A DNA stretch of 64,000 bases from Synechococcus sp. AG-673-B04 (GTDB taxonomy: Bacteria > Cyanobacteriota > Cyanobacteriia > PCC-6307 > Cyanobiaceae), in contig QCTG01000002.1 of NCBI GenBank assembly GCA_003211235.1, positions 1 to 64,000 of the forward strand, read 5' to 3'. The notes beneath the pieces are model-generated. The model was not told the DNA's origin. It ran no database searches and worked only from the letters and a program-made list of their open reading frames with translations. The position numbers were made by a program, and so were the translations under genes. This document shows positions 26,817-37,024 of the stretch, in pieces (positions within the stretch are counted from its first letter, which is position 1; every line of letters starts with the position of its first letter).

Positions 26817-28312
26817 CAGCCGACGTTGATGGGGGCCCGTAAACCAGCCAGCTGTTCATCGGCCCAGTCGCGCACTGTGTAGGCCTCGACGGCTCCAGAC
26901 ATGTGCTCCATCCGCTGGCGCTGCTCGTCTTCAGGCATCTCAAGAGCTGACTCGATGGCTTCATCCATGCGGCGCTTCGAGTAAGGGTTGGTCAGCACTG
27001 CGCCCTCGAGCACAACGGAGGCCCCTGTGAATTCAGACAGCACAAGCACACCCCCGCGGTTGCGTCGGGCGGCTGCGTATTCCTTGGCAACCAGATTGAG
27101 ACCGTCGCGCAGTGGTGTGATCCAGCAGATGTCGGCGTGGCAGAACCAGGCCACCATTTCTTCGTAGGGAATCCGCCGTGTGGAGAAGCGAACCGGAACC
27201 CAATCAATCTGACTGAAACGACCGTTGATTCGTCCGGCCATTTCTTCGATCGACCGTTGCGTTACCTCGTAGATCTTCATCCCGCTGGTCGCGGCAACGC
27301 AGGCCAGCATCAGCACAACTTCACCATGAAGATCGCTGCGGCGCTCTAGCAGTCGCTCGAAGGCCAGGAGAAGCTCCTCGTTGCCTTTGGTGTAATCGAC
27401 CCTGCTGGCTGAAAGGATTAGTTTCCGACCTTTTTTCGTGTCCTGAACGATCATTTCGCCATGGCTTTCAACAGGTGCGCTCCAGCACAACTGCTGGATC
27501 ACATCGGGAGAGGTTCCCACAGGTGAACTCAGGAGCTGAATCTGTCGACCACCGTGGTTGAGATGGTCGGTCACGCTGCCTTCAGCAAGGGCGGTTCCAA
27601 CGGTGATGAATTTTTGATCCACCGGTTGTTTGGGGCCCCGTCTTGCCCCGACCAACGTGGTGGCTGCACGGGCAAAGTTTTCGGTGTATCTGGGGATATG
27701 AAATCCCACCACATCACAGCAGAGGAGGCTTTCAAGGATTTGTTCCCGCCAGGGAAGAATCGCAAAAACGTCGTTACTGGGAAACGGTGTGTGGTGGAAA
27801 AAGGCGATTTTCAGGTCGGGACGCTTCTCCCGAATGAAGCCTGGAGCCAGCCAGAGGTTGTAATCATGAACCCAGACCGTTGCACCCTCGGCGGCTTCAG
27901 CACAGGCGGCATCGGCGAAACATCGATTGACGACTTCGAATATTTCCCAATTAGCGTTATTGACGTTGAAATGGGTTGGGAAGGTGTGCAGTATTGGCCA
28001 GAAACATTCTTTGGAAGTGATGTGATAAAAGCTTGAAATTTGTTCATCTCTTAATGGAATTCTGCACAGCGTAAATGTCGCAGGATTGGACATTTCGATA
28101 CGCTCGGTTTCGAGGTCTGAAGGTGACTCCGAACGCCTCCATGCGATCCAGGTGCCATCACTGCTGGTTCGAAACAGATTCCTCAGGGTTGGAATGATTC
28201 CGTTAGGACTTTTCTGATCAACCCAGATTCTCTTTCCTTCCTGATTTTTTGATTCGTCGAAGGGAGTCCGGTGGTAGAGAATGATGAAAGAACTTTTTCC
28301 CTCGATGGTCAT
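26816..28312 (-). CDS. ggpS: Glucosylglycerol-phosphate synthase
   Basis: A GT20 (trehalose-6-phosphate synthase fold) glycosyltransferase that makes glucosylglycerol phosphate from ADP-glucose and glycerol 3-phosphate, the key step of the main salt-protective solute of marine Synechococcus. Recognisable blocks are VWVHDYNLWLAP, FFHHTPFPSNDVFAILPWR, ILSASRVDYTKGNEELL and TPLRDGLNLVAKEYAAAR. Distinction from trehalose-6-phosphate synthase rests on family resemblance and on the ggt transporter genes downstream. The phosphatase gene ggpP is not in this window. The gene starts 46 bases after the peroxiredoxin gene; its first third is less GC-rich than its neighbours. Confidence 0.9.
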   Translation of the reverse strand: MTIEGKSSFIILYHRTPFDESKNQEGKRIWVDQKSPNGIIPTLRNLFRTSSDGTWIAWRRSESPSDLETERIEMSNPATFTLCRIPLRDEQISSFYHITSKECFWPILHTFPTHFNVNNANWEIFEVVNRCFADAACAEAAEGATVWVHDYNLWLAPGFIREKRPDLKIAFFHHTPFPSNDVFAILPWREQILESLLCCDVVGFHIPRYTENFARAATTLVGARRGPKQPVDQKFITVGTALAEGSVTDHLNHGGRQIQLLSSPVGTSPDVIQQLCWSAPVESHGEMIVQDTKKGRKLILSASRVDYTKGNEELLLAFERLLERRSDLHGEVVLMLACVAATSGMKIYEVTQRSIEEMAGRINGRFSQIDWVPVRFSTRRIPYEEMVAWFCHADICWITPLRDGLNLVAKEYAAARRNRGGVLVLSEFTGASVVLEGAVLTNPYSKRRMDEAIESALEMPEDEQRQRMEHMSGAVEAYTVRDWADEQLAGLRAPINVG

Positions 28313-28358
28313 ATAACCAAACTTTTATTGCGCACCTTTTCATGAGAGCGCCCATCTG

Positions 28359-28916
28359 TCAAATCACTGTGCTCTGAAGGGCCTGGATGGTCTCAAGCAC
28401 TTCTTTGGCATGGCCGCTGGGTCGCACGGCCACCCAGCGTTCGCGCAGGATTCCTTCCGGATCAATCAAAAAGCTGTGCCGCAGCGAGTAAGGCGCCATC
28501 CATGAGCCGTATGTCTTGCTCACCACACCATCCGGGTCGGATAAAAGCGGAAAGCTGAGCCCTTCGCTGTCGCAGAACGACTCATGGTCATCAACACTGT
28601 CGGCGCTGATGCCAATCACTTCAGTGTTGGCCGCAGAAAATTCCTGATGAAGAGCTTCGAACCCTCTTGCTTCAATCGTGCATCCGCCGGTGAAGTCCCG
28701 GGGATAGAAGTACACCGCAAGCCAGCGGCCCCGTAAGTCTTTGCTGCTCCATCGCTCTCGATCGGGTTCCGAGCGGCTTGAGCCGGGAAGATCGAAATCT
28801 GGAACCGGTTCTCCGCTTTTCAGCACAACACCCCCGAGAGCCTGAGCCTTCGAGGGTGAAAGAGACAGTGCTGAAGCAATTAGACCGGCGTTGATGAGAA
28901 GGTCTCGTCTACGCAC
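28359..28916 (-). CDS. PrxQ-like peroxiredoxin, probably exported
   Basis: An AhpC/TSA-type peroxiredoxin of the bacterioferritin comigratory protein group, reducing peroxides. I start it at a GTG at 28916 with an AGGA element upstream (185 aa), because the longer ORF to 29006 overlaps rpmB. This leaves an N-terminus of three arginines followed by DLLINAGLIASALSLSPSKAQA, which looks like a Tat-type or general signal for the thylakoid lumen or periplasm. The peroxidatic cysteine is in FTGGCTIEARGF; the usual proline before it is Gly, and the resolving cysteine expected five residues later is missing (Arg). Another Cys lies further on, in ESFCDSEG. Confidence 0.87.
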   Translation of the reverse strand: MRRRDLLINAGLIASALSLSPSKAQALGGVVLKSGEPVPDFDLPGSSRSEPDRERWSSKDLRGRWLAVYFYPRDFTGGCTIEARGFEALHQEFSAANTEVIGISADSVDDHESFCDSEGLSFPLLSDPDGVVSKTYGSWMAPYSLRHSFLIDPEGILRERWVAVRPSGHAKEVLETIQALQSTVI

Positions 28917-28929
28917 GCTGGTCCTTGAT

Positions 28930-29166
28930 TTAAAGCTTAGCCAGATTAATGCCAAGGGACTTGGCATAGGCGCCAAGACCTTTCTTCTGGATGGTTTTAA
29001 GGGCACGGGTGGTCACCCGCAGGTTCACCCAGCGCTTGCCTTCAGCCCACCAGAGGCGCCTGTTCTGCAGATTGGCCTGCTGCAGTTTTTTGGTGCGTAT
29101 ATGGGAATGGCTTACTGCCATGCCGTTGTTGGCGCGAGTTCCTGTGAGCTGGCACACCCGAGACAT
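28930..29166 (-). CDS. rpmB: 50S ribosomal protein L28
   Basis: The 78-residue product begins [27 protein letters not shown], followed by the [26 protein letters not shown] core, the standard L28 sequence for cyanobacteria. The start at 29166 is set by this conserved N-terminus; the longer frame from 29250 is spurious. It lies between htpG and the peroxiredoxin gene, all on the minus strand. Confidence 0.95.
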   Translation of the reverse strand: MSRVCQLTGTRANNGMAVSHSHIRTKKLQQANLQNRRLWWAEGKRWVNLRVTTRALKTIQKKGLGAYAKSLGINLAKL

Positions 29167-29239
29167 GACGTCGTCCTTCTGCTGGAGATTGTCTGGACCT
29201 GATAAACAGATCCAAACTAAAATCTTATCAAAAGGAGTT

Positions 29240-31147
29240 TTACATTCCACGCTGCATCAGGGTTCCCATCAACTCCGAACTGCGGGTTTGGAATCCTGCC
29301 AGCTCATTGGGTTCGAGTCCGCCAACGCTGAGCCGAGCCATGTCGTAGAGATGTCTCGAAAGGTCCTTGGCCAGAACCTCTGTGGGGGATGTGCCGCTGT
29401 CTCCCACCAGAACGCTGCCTGATTTGAGTTTCAGCAATCCTTCCACCAATGGGTGACGGCGGTTCACCAACAGAACGTGATGGTCGGGCAGCCCTGGGAG
29501 TCGCTGCTCCATCAAGGCACCCATGTCGTTCAGCCGTCGCATCTGCTCCGGAAGAAGTATCATAGCCGGAGGTGCTGCATCCCCTTTCAGAGCCTGAACC
29601 TGGATCGTCACTTTGTCGTTGCTCAGGGCATCCTTGATCAGATCCCTCAGACGATCAGATTCCGTTGTGCCGTCTTGATCGGCGAGCTCTGTGTCATTTT
29701 CGCGCAGACTTTCGTCCAGTTCCGCATCGACGCGCTGGAAGGTGAGTTCTTCATGACGCTGTTCCAGCCATGGGATGAACTGGGTGTCGATCACGGTTTC
29801 CAGCTTCAGCACCTCCACCCCCTGGGAGGTCCACAGGTTCAGAGCTCCGGCCTGGGCGATGTCATCCGTGCTGTACAGCACACGCTTGTTGTTGTCGCCG
29901 TTGAGGCGGCTGCGATATCCCTCCAGAGTGGTGTAAGACCTGTTTTCAACAGCGATTGGATCAGCATCTTCGCCCTCTGAATCCATCTTGGCTGTGGTGC
30001 CGAACAGAATCAGTTCCGCCACCTGATCGGCAAACTTCTCATCCTCCATTGCGCCGATTTTGACGAATGGAGCCAGTGAATCCCAGGCTTCGGCATAGGC
30101 CTTGGGATCGTCTTTTTTAAGTGAACGCAGTCGATCCGCTACTTTTTTTGCAACAAAATTTCCGATGGATCGCACCCGTCGGTCGGTCTGAAGAGCACTG
30201 CGGCTCACATTTAAAGGAATATCCGGTGAATCAATCACACCGCGCAGAGGCAGCAGATAACGCGGCACCACTTCCTTGATGGAATCGCTGACAAAAACCT
30301 GGTTGCAGTACAGCTTGATCTCGCCTTTCTCCCAGTCCGCACGACCTGTCTGCTTCGGGAAGAACAGAATTCCCTGCAGGTTGTAGGGATAATCCGTATT
30401 GAGATGCACCCAGAGCAGCGGATCACCCTGGAATGGGTACAGATAGTTGTACAGGTCGATGTAGTCCTGATCGGTGAGCTCGCGAGCGCTCTTGCGCCAC
30501 GGTGCCACCATCTTGTTGATTGTTTCCCCTTCCAGTTGCACCGGCACTGCCATGAAGTCGCAGTAGGTGTTGATCAGGGTGCGGATTCGTGCTGGTTCGA
30601 GATATTCCAGCTCTTCATCCATCAAATGAAGAATCACATCTGTGCCCGGTTGGTCCCGTTCAGCAGCGCTGATGCTGAAATTGGGAGAGCCATCACAACT
30701 CCAGAGCACGGCATCTCCATCCGGGCGAGCTGAGCGTGTGAGCAGGTCGACGCGTTTGGCAACCATGAAGCTCGAATAGAAGCCCAGGCCGAAGTGGCCA
30801 ATGATTGCGTCGTCTTCCTGTTTGTATTTCTCGAGAAAATCCTCAGCGCTGGAAAACGCCACCTGATTGATGTAGCGCTTCACCTCATCGGCTGTCAGGC
30901 CGATGCCGTTGTCGCTGATGGTCAGGGTCTTGGCCTCGCGATCAACCCTGATGCCAATGCAGCCCTCCTCCCCCTCACTGCAATCGCCAGCCATGGCCGC
31001 CATGCGGCGTTTGCTGATGGCATCAACACCGTTGCTCACCAGTTCCCGAAGGAAAACCTCATGGCCGGAATAAACGGCCTTTTTGATGATCGGAAAGATG
31101 TTCTCGGTGTGGATCTGGATCTGACCCTGTTCGTCCATCACCGCCAT
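29240..31147 (-). CDS. htpG: Chaperone HtpG (Hsp90)
   Basis: An ATP-dependent Hsp90 chaperone. Start ATG at 31147 ([18 protein letters not shown]) gives 635 residues; the longer frame runs backwards over the ferredoxin gene and is not coding. The N-terminal ATPase motifs are visible: [13 protein letters not shown] (the usual SNASDA here reads SNGVDA), [12 protein letters not shown] and [15 protein letters not shown]. The middle domain has [18 protein letters not shown]. It is followed 73 bases later by rpmB. Confidence 0.95.
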   Translation of the reverse strand: MAVMDEQGQIQIHTENIFPIIKKAVYSGHEVFLRELVSNGVDAISKRRMAAMAGDCSEGEEGCIGIRVDREAKTLTISDNGIGLTADEVKRYINQVAFSSAEDFLEKYKQEDDAIIGHFGLGFYSSFMVAKRVDLLTRSARPDGDAVLWSCDGSPNFSISAAERDQPGTDVILHLMDEELEYLEPARIRTLINTYCDFMAVPVQLEGETINKMVAPWRKSARELTDQDYIDLYNYLYPFQGDPLLWVHLNTDYPYNLQGILFFPKQTGRADWEKGEIKLYCNQVFVSDSIKEVVPRYLLPLRGVIDSPDIPLNVSRSALQTDRRVRSIGNFVAKKVADRLRSLKKDDPKAYAEAWDSLAPFVKIGAMEDEKFADQVAELILFGTTAKMDSEGEDADPIAVENRSYTTLEGYRSRLNGDNNKRVLYSTDDIAQAGALNLWTSQGVEVLKLETVIDTQFIPWLEQRHEELTFQRVDAELDESLRENDTELADQDGTTESDRLRDLIKDALSNDKVTIQVQALKGDAAPPAMILLPEQMRRLNDMGALMEQRLPGLPDHHVLLVNRRHPLVEGLLKLKSGSVLVGDSGTSPTEVLAKDLSRHLYDMARLSVGGLEPNELAGFQTRSSELMGTLMQRGM

Positions 31148-31245
31148 GGCTTGCGCGTTAAAAAACAGACCATAAGAACGTGCTCCTGACCTGCTCAACC
31201 CTCTGGGGAGTGGAGGTCTCCGTACTTCAGCTGTGCAGCGTTTGC

Positions 31246-31470
31246 TCAACTCACCTTCTGCAGATCCGGGCGTTCCTCGGGAAGGATGGCTCCTTCCACC
31301 GGACAAACCTGAAAGCAGATGCCGCAGTCGATGCAGGTGTCGAAATTGATCCAGTAGTAATCCGTTCCCTTTCCGTTCTTGCCCTGGCCCTGATCGATGC
31401 AGGCAACCGGGCAGGCATCCATGCAATCCGCGATCCCTTCGCACACATCGGTCACGATGCTGTGAGCCAT
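31246..31470 (-). CDS. Ferredoxin with two 4Fe-4S-type sites
   Basis: A 74-residue electron carrier (ATG at 31470). The second cluster motif, CIDCGICFQVCP, is a classic CxxCxxCxxxCP. The first, CEGIADCMDACPVAC, has wider spacing between its first two cysteines, as in ferredoxins with one 3Fe/4Fe site and one 4Fe site. Redox partner unknown. It sits between hisZ (26 bases) and htpG (98 bases) on the minus strand. Confidence 0.9.
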   Translation of the reverse strand: MAHSIVTDVCEGIADCMDACPVACIDQGQGKNGKGTDYYWINFDTCIDCGICFQVCPVEGAILPEERPDLQKVS

Positions 31471-31496
31471 CAATCGTCCTGGAAGGATTGCAGAGT

Positions 31497-32669
31497 TTAA
31501 GAATCGAGCCAATCCAGTTGGAGATTTTGATTCCGGGCTGTGGTTTCGGCGTCAGCACGGGTGCTGCATGGATGCAGTTCCAGCACTGCACTGCGTCCCT
31601 GCTGATGCCAGTGGCGTTGCCTCGCCAGGCCATCTTCCAGCTTTGAGCTGGGAGAGAACGCCACAAGAACCGTGGGTAGGGGCGAGACGGTGCCCTCTCC
31701 GCTCAGCAATTCCCGGATCGGATCGATTGCAAAGCTGAAGCCTGCCCCAAAAGCGAGTTGGGCAGGAGCACCGCAGCGGCTTACCAAATCGTCGTATCGC
31801 CCTCCGCGGGCGATCACAACAGGCGCTGCACTGCCCTCACAAACCAGCTGAAACACCAGGCCGGTGTAGAGCTCGAAGTGGGGTTGGAAGGTTGGGTCCA
31901 GCTGGATCGCGATGCCCTGTTCAACGGCGAATGAATCCAGCTGTTTGCAGAGGCGCTCGAGATCGTCGAACAAGTCCGTTGCGCCAAAAATCTGGCGCAG
32001 TTCTGAGAGAACCCGTTGCGGAGTTCCGCGGCAGCTCAACAGGTTCAGCAGTGTCGTTCGCAGATCGTCTGAAAGCCCCAACTCGACTAGGGCCAGGCGG
32101 TCGAACTGGATCAGGGCCGTTCGCACGGCCTCGCTCAGGTGGTCCGGAACCAGGCTGAGCAGGAGATCCATCAGACCGGTGTGCCCAACCAGCAGCCGGG
32201 GGCGGTGCGCGTGAACCAGGCCCAGGGTCTGCACCGATGCCATCAACAGGCTCAGCAGTTCCATCTCCGCTTCGATCGGCTCCACGCCGAACAGTTCAAC
32301 GCCGGTCTGCAGGTTTTCCTCGATGCAATGACCGCCTTCATCAGCAGCGCGCGACTGGAACACAGTCCCGGATGCCCAGAGCCGAAGCGGCCGAGGACGG
32401 GTCGCCAGTCGGGTGCAGGCTGCCCGTGCAATGGAAGCGGTCATCTCCGGTCTCAGACCCAGTGGTTCATCCGCCACCAGTCGCACGATGTCAGAACTGG
32501 CAATGGCACCACCCGCCATCAGCGTGTCGAGTCGCTCGACCCTTGGAGGGGAGACCTCGTCGTATCCCCACATCCGAAACACGCCGGCAAGTTTTTCGCT
32601 GAGTTGCCGATTGGCATCCACTTGAAGTGGATTCAGGTCTCTTGCGCCGGCAGCAGGTTGCAGCGCCAT
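31497..32669 (-). CDS. hisZ: ATP phosphoribosyltransferase regulatory subunit (HisZ)
   Basis: HisZ is a histidyl-tRNA synthetase paralog that pairs with the short form of HisG in the first step of histidine synthesis. The product (390 aa from ATG 32669) shows class II synthetase motif 2-like residues ([19 protein letters not shown]...[12 protein letters not shown]) and motif 3-like [16 protein letters not shown], but lacks the anticodon-binding domain, which separates it from HisS. The start avoids overlap with the upstream phosphatase gene. Confidence 0.9.
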   Translation of the reverse strand: MALQPAAGARDLNPLQVDANRQLSEKLAGVFRMWGYDEVSPPRVERLDTLMAGGAIASSDIVRLVADEPLGLRPEMTASIARAACTRLATRPRPLRLWASGTVFQSRAADEGGHCIEENLQTGVELFGVEPIEAEMELLSLLMASVQTLGLVHAHRPRLLVGHTGLMDLLLSLVPDHLSEAVRTALIQFDRLALVELGLSDDLRTTLLNLLSCRGTPQRVLSELRQIFGATDLFDDLERLCKQLDSFAVEQGIAIQLDPTFQPHFELYTGLVFQLVCEGSAAPVVIARGGRYDDLVSRCGAPAQLAFGAGFSFAIDPIRELLSGEGTVSPLPTVLVAFSPSSKLEDGLARQRHWHQQGRSAVLELHPCSTRADAETTARNQNLQLDWLDS

Positions 32670-32691
32670 GGTCGGATCGTTCGGCAACGTT

Positions 32692-33579
32692 TCAGGATCC
32701 CATGACCGTGACTTCCGGTGCACCGAAATCCTCGCCGGAAAGAGGTTTCACCTGGCCCAGAACCTCAACAATGGCGTTGTGCAGCTTCGGCCCCGACGCC
32801 ACCACACGTCCTTCCTGCAGGGAAAACGTCTGGCCGTTGTAATCGCTGATCGTTCCTCCAGCGAGTTCCACAAGCGCCACTCCGGCTGCCAGGTCCCAAG
32901 GGGCAAGACCGCGCTCCCAGTAACCGTCCTGACGACCGGCGGCTACGAAAGCCAGATCAACGGCAGCGGCCCCTCCGCGGCGAACGCCCCTGGTGCGATG
33001 GGTGAACCAGCAGAACTCGGCATAGTTGTTGTCCAATCGCTCATGCCGGTCGTAGGCGAAGCCCGTTACCAGCAGAGCATCGTCCAACCGCGAGCAATCC
33101 GTCACCCGAATGGGTTGATCGTTGCAGTGAGCTCCTAAACCGGGTGCTCCCCAGTAGGTCTCCCGGAGGAAGGGCACAGTGATGGCCCCCAACACGGGCT
33201 GCTGTTGATATGTCAGACCGATTGAAGTGGCAAAGAACGGATAGCCATGGGCGAAGTTCGTGGTGCCGTCGAGCGGGTCGACGCACCAACGCAGACCATC
33301 CTGAGAGCCCTCGGCACCGCTCTCTTCCGCCAGTACTGCAATGGTTGGTGTCTGCTCAGCCAGAACGTCCAGAACGATGCGTTCGGCGGCGAGGTCTGCA
33401 TTGGTGACCAGATCACCTTGACGTCCCTTGCTTTCAATAGATGAGAGTTGGCCGTAGTGGAGCATCAGTTCAGCTCCACCGCGCTCGGCGGCTGTGCGAG
33501 CGACTTGAACCAGATGGTTGAGCTGCTCGGCTGTCAGTTGGGCAGCCTGCGCTGCATCTGCACAGTTCATCGACGGCAT
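32692..33579 (-). CDS. Inositol monophosphatase family protein
   Basis: A Mg2+-dependent, Li+-sensitive-type phosphatase. Metal-binding motifs are intact: [25 protein letters not shown] and [15 protein letters not shown]. Substrates in this family include inositol phosphate, histidinol phosphate and fructose bisphosphate. Since hisZ follows directly, a histidinol-phosphatase role is possible but unproven. The start at 33579 ([11 protein letters not shown]) is set by the upstream ferredoxin gene, whose stop is 4 bases away. Confidence 0.9.
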   Translation of the reverse strand: MPSMNCADAAQAAQLTAEQLNHLVQVARTAAERGGAELMLHYGQLSSIESKGRQGDLVTNADLAAERIVLDVLAEQTPTIAVLAEESGAEGSQDGLRWCVDPLDGTTNFAHGYPFFATSIGLTYQQQPVLGAITVPFLRETYWGAPGLGAHCNDQPIRVTDCSRLDDALLVTGFAYDRHERLDNNYAEFCWFTHRTRGVRRGGAAAVDLAFVAAGRQDGYWERGLAPWDLAAGVALVELAGGTISDYNGQTFSLQEGRVVASGPKLHNAIVEVLGQVKPLSGEDFGAPEVTVMGS

Positions 33580-33583
33580 GGCT

Positions 33584-33967
33584 TCAGTCTCTCCAGGTCT
33601 CCAGTTCTTCGAGGGGAATGTCCCGGGTGACTGAACCGCGGCCGAAATGGCGACCGAACTGCAGGTCGTACACCTCGTCTTCGTCCTGTGTTTCCGCTTC
33701 CAGCGGAGCGATCGCCCGTGCCACACAGAGAAGGCCGTAGCCACGGGCCCGAAGTTCCCTCGAAAGGCCCATGGCTTCGTGTTGATCGAGTTCGCCGCTT
33801 TGCACCCGTACTGCACAGCTGGTGCAACAGCCGTTTCGACATGAAAACGGCAAGGGATCACCCTGACGCTCAAAGCTCTGGAGAATGTATTCACCCTCCT
33901 CGACAAGGTGGCTGATGGTGCGGTTCTCCTGGCGCCAATGAATGGTGATTCGGTGTCTGGGGCGCAT
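33584..33967 (-). CDS. Plant-type 2Fe-2S ferredoxin
   Basis: The 127-residue product (ATG 33967, MRPRHRITIHW) carries the four cluster cysteines as CRNGCCTSC plus a distal Cys in GYGLLCVARA, the C-x4-C-x2-C...C arrangement of plant-type ferredoxins. It is longer than photosynthetic PetF, with a C-terminal extension of about 30 residues (TQDEDEVYDLQFGRHFGRGS), so it is probably a specialised carrier and not the main photosystem I acceptor. Confidence 0.87.
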   Translation of the reverse strand: MRPRHRITIHWRQENRTISHLVEEGEYILQSFERQGDPLPFSCRNGCCTSCAVRVQSGELDQHEAMGLSRELRARGYGLLCVARAIAPLEAETQDEDEVYDLQFGRHFGRGSVTRDIPLEELETWRD

Positions 33968-34021
33968 GTAGTGCCGCTGGGAACACCCTGCTACATTGAC
34001 ACCTGCCCCATTCATGCCGGT

Positions 34022-34108
34022 GGAGAGCTGGCCGAGTGGTCGAAGGCGCAGCACTGGAAATGCTGTATAGGGGCAACTCTATCGAGGGTTCGAATCCCTC
34101 GCTCTCCG
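34022..34108 (+). tRNA. tRNA-Ser (anticodon GGA)
   Basis: The 87-base sequence folds into a class II tRNA: acceptor stem GGAGAGC/GCTCTCC, a D-arm, an anticodon loop CTGGAAA with GGA at 34056-34058, a long variable arm typical of serine tRNAs, and a T-arm with GGTTCGAATCC. The CCA end is not encoded. It reads UCC and UCU. A T-rich hairpin follows 5 bases later. Confidence 0.97.
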
Positions 34109-34112
34109 CTTC

Positions 34113-34140
34113 TCCGATCCTTAGAGATCGGATTTTTTTT
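34113..34140 (+). terminator. Rho-independent terminator of the tRNA-Ser gene
   Basis: A 7-bp perfect stem TCCGATC/GATCGGA with a 6-base loop is followed directly by eight T residues. It ends the single-gene tRNA transcript. The remaining gap to pstB (34141-34226) shows nothing else. Confidence 0.92.
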
Positions 34141-34226
34141 GTCGATGTCCAATTTGTGGTGGCTTGAAATAATGTGCAATTAGATGTTTTCGCGTTGACA
34201 GTTGATCTGATTCATTCAGACCCGGT

Positions 34227-35048
34227 TCAACCGAATCGACCAGACACATAATCTTGCGTCACTTGTTGCTGCGGGGAATTGAAGATCTTTTCAGTTTCAT
34301 TAAATTCGACCAGGTAACCCACTTTTCCGGTTCCCCCTTCCACTGATTCAGCATTGAAAAAGGCGGTCATGTCACTGACTCTGACTGCCTGCTGCATGTT
34401 GTGAGTAACGATCACAATCGTGAAGCTTTTTTTGAGTTCATGCATCGTTTCCTCAATCTTCAGGGTCGAGATCGGATCCAGGGCAGAACATGGTTCATCC
34501 ATGAGAATGACTTCCGGCTGGATGGCAATCGTTCTTGCAATGCAGAGGCGCTGCTGTTGACCACCGGATAGGGAATATCCACTTTCGCTCAGTTTGTCTT
34601 TGCACTCATCCCATACAGCTGCCTGGCGTAGAGATCGCTCCACCAATTCATCCATCTCTCCGGTGTAGCCATTGATCCTGGCGCCGAACGCGATGTTTTC
34701 ATAAATACTTTTAGGGAATGGATTGGGTTGTTGAAACACCATTCCGATGCGACGACGGACCTCTACGGGATCAACATTGGGTCCGTAGAGATCAACCCCA
34801 TCAAACAAGACGCGGCCTTTGAGCGTGCACCCTTCAATTAAGTCGTTCATCCGGTTCAGCGCTCGCAAAACCGTTGACTTGCCACAGCCTGATGGCCCGA
34901 TGAAAGCCGTTACTTTCCCTTTTGGAATATCGCAGAACACGTTCTTGACGGCTTCGTTAGATCCATAGCTGATGGTCGCGTTCTGCAGCGAAAGTACGGG
35001 CTCGCTGGACAGCTCGATCTCCTCGGTTTGGTTGGTGGAAAGAGTCAT
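34227..35048 (-). CDS. pstB: Phosphate ABC transporter ATPase PstB
   Basis: PstB powers high-affinity phosphate uptake through PstC/PstA. The 273-residue protein has Walker [10 protein letters not shown], the PstB-specific [19 protein letters not shown] segment, signature LSGGQQQR, Walker [14 protein letters not shown] and switch His in VTHNMQQA. It is the last of pstC-pstA-pstB, 58 bases after pstA. No pstS lies in the window. Confidence 0.97.
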   Translation of the reverse strand: MTLSTNQTEEIELSSEPVLSLQNATISYGSNEAVKNVFCDIPKGKVTAFIGPSGCGKSTVLRALNRMNDLIEGCTLKGRVLFDGVDLYGPNVDPVEVRRRIGMVFQQPNPFPKSIYENIAFGARINGYTGEMDELVERSLRQAAVWDECKDKLSESGYSLSGGQQQRLCIARTIAIQPEVILMDEPCSALDPISTLKIEETMHELKKSFTIVIVTHNMQQAVRVSDMTAFFNAESVEGGTGKVGYLVEFNETEKIFNSPQQQVTQDYVSGRFG

Positions 35049-35106
35049 GGCTGAGAACAGTTACTGCTGAGGAGATTGCAAGCTGAATGGTGTTAATGAC
35101 TGTTGA

Positions 35107-36024
35107 TCATCTTGATGCGAATCGGCCCAGCCAACGGGACAATAAATTGAGGAATAGAATCATTGCCACGAGTACAAAGGATGCTGACCATGCGAGCTGG
35201 TTGTGAAATTCATAGGGCATGATCGCGAAGTTGTAAATAAGAACCGAGAGGGATGCAATCGGTGCAAGTAATCCATCTCCGCTGACTAAGTCCGACCAAT
35301 AGGGAGAAAATAAAGCTGTAAAAATAAGCGGTGCAGTCTCTCCAGCAGCCCTTGCAATGGAGAGCACCACGCCGGTTGCAATGGGTGTAAAAGCTGTCGG
35401 CAATGTAATCTGCGCGATCATCACAAAACGGGATGCACCAATTCCCAGTACAGCGCGGCGTAGATCATCGGGTACAAGCTTGAGCCCTTCGTCGGTGGTT
35501 TTGATCACGGTTGGCAACATCAAGATCGCCAGAGCCATTCCTCCTGCCAGGGCGCTGTATGCATTTCCGAAGAGCACCCGGCTCGTCACGATTGTGCCGT
35601 AAATGAATACACCCGCGATGATTGATGGCACTCCCGATAACACGTTAGTGCCAAAGCGTATGAACTGTGCGAACCACCCACTGCGTGAATATTCAGCTAG
35701 AAAAATTCCACCACCCACACCAACCGGGATTGCAATCAATGCGGCAACGAGGGTCACAACCATTGTGCCGACAATCGCATTGGCAATTCCACCACCCTCC
35801 AAACCAGGCGGTGGGGGAAGTTCGGTCAATAAGTTGAGGCCGAGGGTGCTGCCCCCCTTGATCAACACATAACCAAGAACAAGCACCAGCGGCAGAACAG
35901 CAATGCCTGAAAAGAGGGCGGCAACAACCGTGAGGACACGACTGCCGACATTCCGTGCCGCCCTTGGTTGGTAGGAGAGATCTGGCAGCCCGTCCGTTGT
36001 GCGTCGAGAGGATGTGAAGGACAT
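35107..36024 (-). CDS. pstA: Phosphate ABC transporter permease PstA
   Basis: A 305-residue membrane permease with six predicted spans: an N-terminal polar stretch, then spans from about residue 30. The GVPSIIAGVFIYG and EGLKLVPDDLRRAVLGIGASRFVM blocks (the latter the EAA loop) are typical of PstA. It begins one base after the pstC stop codon, so coupling of translation is expected. Confidence 0.95.
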   Translation of the reverse strand: MSFTSSRRTTDGLPDLSYQPRAARNVGSRVLTVVAALFSGIAVLPLVLVLGYVLIKGGSTLGLNLLTELPPPPGLEGGGIANAIVGTMVVTLVAALIAIPVGVGGGIFLAEYSRSGWFAQFIRFGTNVLSGVPSIIAGVFIYGTIVTSRVLFGNAYSALAGGMALAILMLPTVIKTTDEGLKLVPDDLRRAVLGIGASRFVMIAQITLPTAFTPIATGVVLSIARAAGETAPLIFTALFSPYWSDLVSGDGLLAPIASLSVLIYNFAIMPYEFHNQLAWSASFVLVAMILFLNLLSRWLGRFASR

Positions 36025-36025
36025 G

Positions 36026-36976
36026 TCAGTACTTAAGGCTGAGACGTTTAACCAACCACCGAGCCATCACATTGACCCCAAGGGTCAGAACAATCAACAC
36101 GAATGCTGCATACATGAGCGATGACACCTGTGACCCATCCGCTTCGCCGAACTGATTGGCAAGCATTGCGGCAATGGTGTTGCCGGGAGCCAGCAGTGAA
36201 AAGCTGAAATTGTTGGAATTGCCGATGATCATCGTGACGGCCATGGTTTCGCCCATGGCTCGACCGAGGGCAAGCATCACACCGCCCACGATGCCTGAGA
36301 CCGCTGCCGGAAGAATCACGTTGATGATGGCCCCCCAACGGGTGGTTCCCACGCCATACGCGGCCTGGCGCAGTTTCCCTGGAACCTGATTGAGGGAGTC
36401 TCTGGAAATGGCAGTGATGATCGGAAGGATCATCACTGCCAGAATCAAAACCGCAGGGATCGTTCCGGGTCCCATCGGCGGGGTGCTGAACATCGGCAAC
36501 CAATGAAAAGCCGTGTGCAGGAACTCGAGAGCTGGCCTAATGAAAGGCTCCATCACAAAGATGGCCCACAGTCCCAGCACCACTGAGGGGATCGCTGCAA
36601 GCAGCTCAACCATCAGACCGAGCAGATTGCGGATGCTTTTGGGAATGATGTTTTCGGTGATAAAAATGGCCGTTCCCACCCCCAGCGGCACTGCGATGAT
36701 GAGAGACAGCAGTGAGGTGAGCAACGTGCCGTAAATGGCAGCGCCGGCACCATATTCATCATCAACAGGATTCCAGTTGGAGGTCACCAGAAACTCCAAC
36801 CCGTAACGACCCATTGCTTCCAGACTGCCCTGGAAGACAATGATCAAAATTGCAAAAAGAACAACTGCGACGACAGAAGCCAGGGCAATGGTGATGTTTT
36901 TGAAACCAAGGTCGACCAACTTTTCTGCAAAAGGTCGGTTTCGAAGTCGATACAGGTGGTCCTGATCCGGAGCCAT
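36026..36976 (-). CDS. pstC: Phosphate ABC transporter permease PstC
   Basis: The 316-residue permease partner of PstA, with six predicted spans. Family blocks are LLAAIPSVVLGLWAIFVM, the EAA loop DSLNQVPGKLRQAAYGVGTTRW and the ALGRAMGETMAVTMIIGN segment. It is the first gene of the pst run; a candidate Pho box lies 49-67 bases upstream of its start codon. Confidence 0.95.
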   Translation of the reverse strand: MAPDQDHLYRLRNRPFAEKLVDLGFKNITIALASVVAVVLFAILIIVFQGSLEAMGRYGLEFLVTSNWNPVDDEYGAGAAIYGTLLTSLLSLIIAVPLGVGTAIFITENIIPKSIRNLLGLMVELLAAIPSVVLGLWAIFVMEPFIRPALEFLHTAFHWLPMFSTPPMGPGTIPAVLILAVMILPIITAISRDSLNQVPGKLRQAAYGVGTTRWGAIINVILPAAVSGIVGGVMLALGRAMGETMAVTMIIGNSNNFSFSLLAPGNTIAAMLANQFGEADGSQVSSLMYAAFVLIVLTLGVNVMARWLVKRLSLKY

Positions 36977-37024
36977 TCCCGCGATGTCATGACCCCTTCA
37001 AGTTATCGACTGATCTGCCCAATC

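Noticed and set aside
29240..31666. 808-codon ORF with htpG at its end
   Set aside because: The extra 173 N-terminal codons run through the ferredoxin and hisZ genes in another frame. The HtpG family N-terminus sets the start at 31147.
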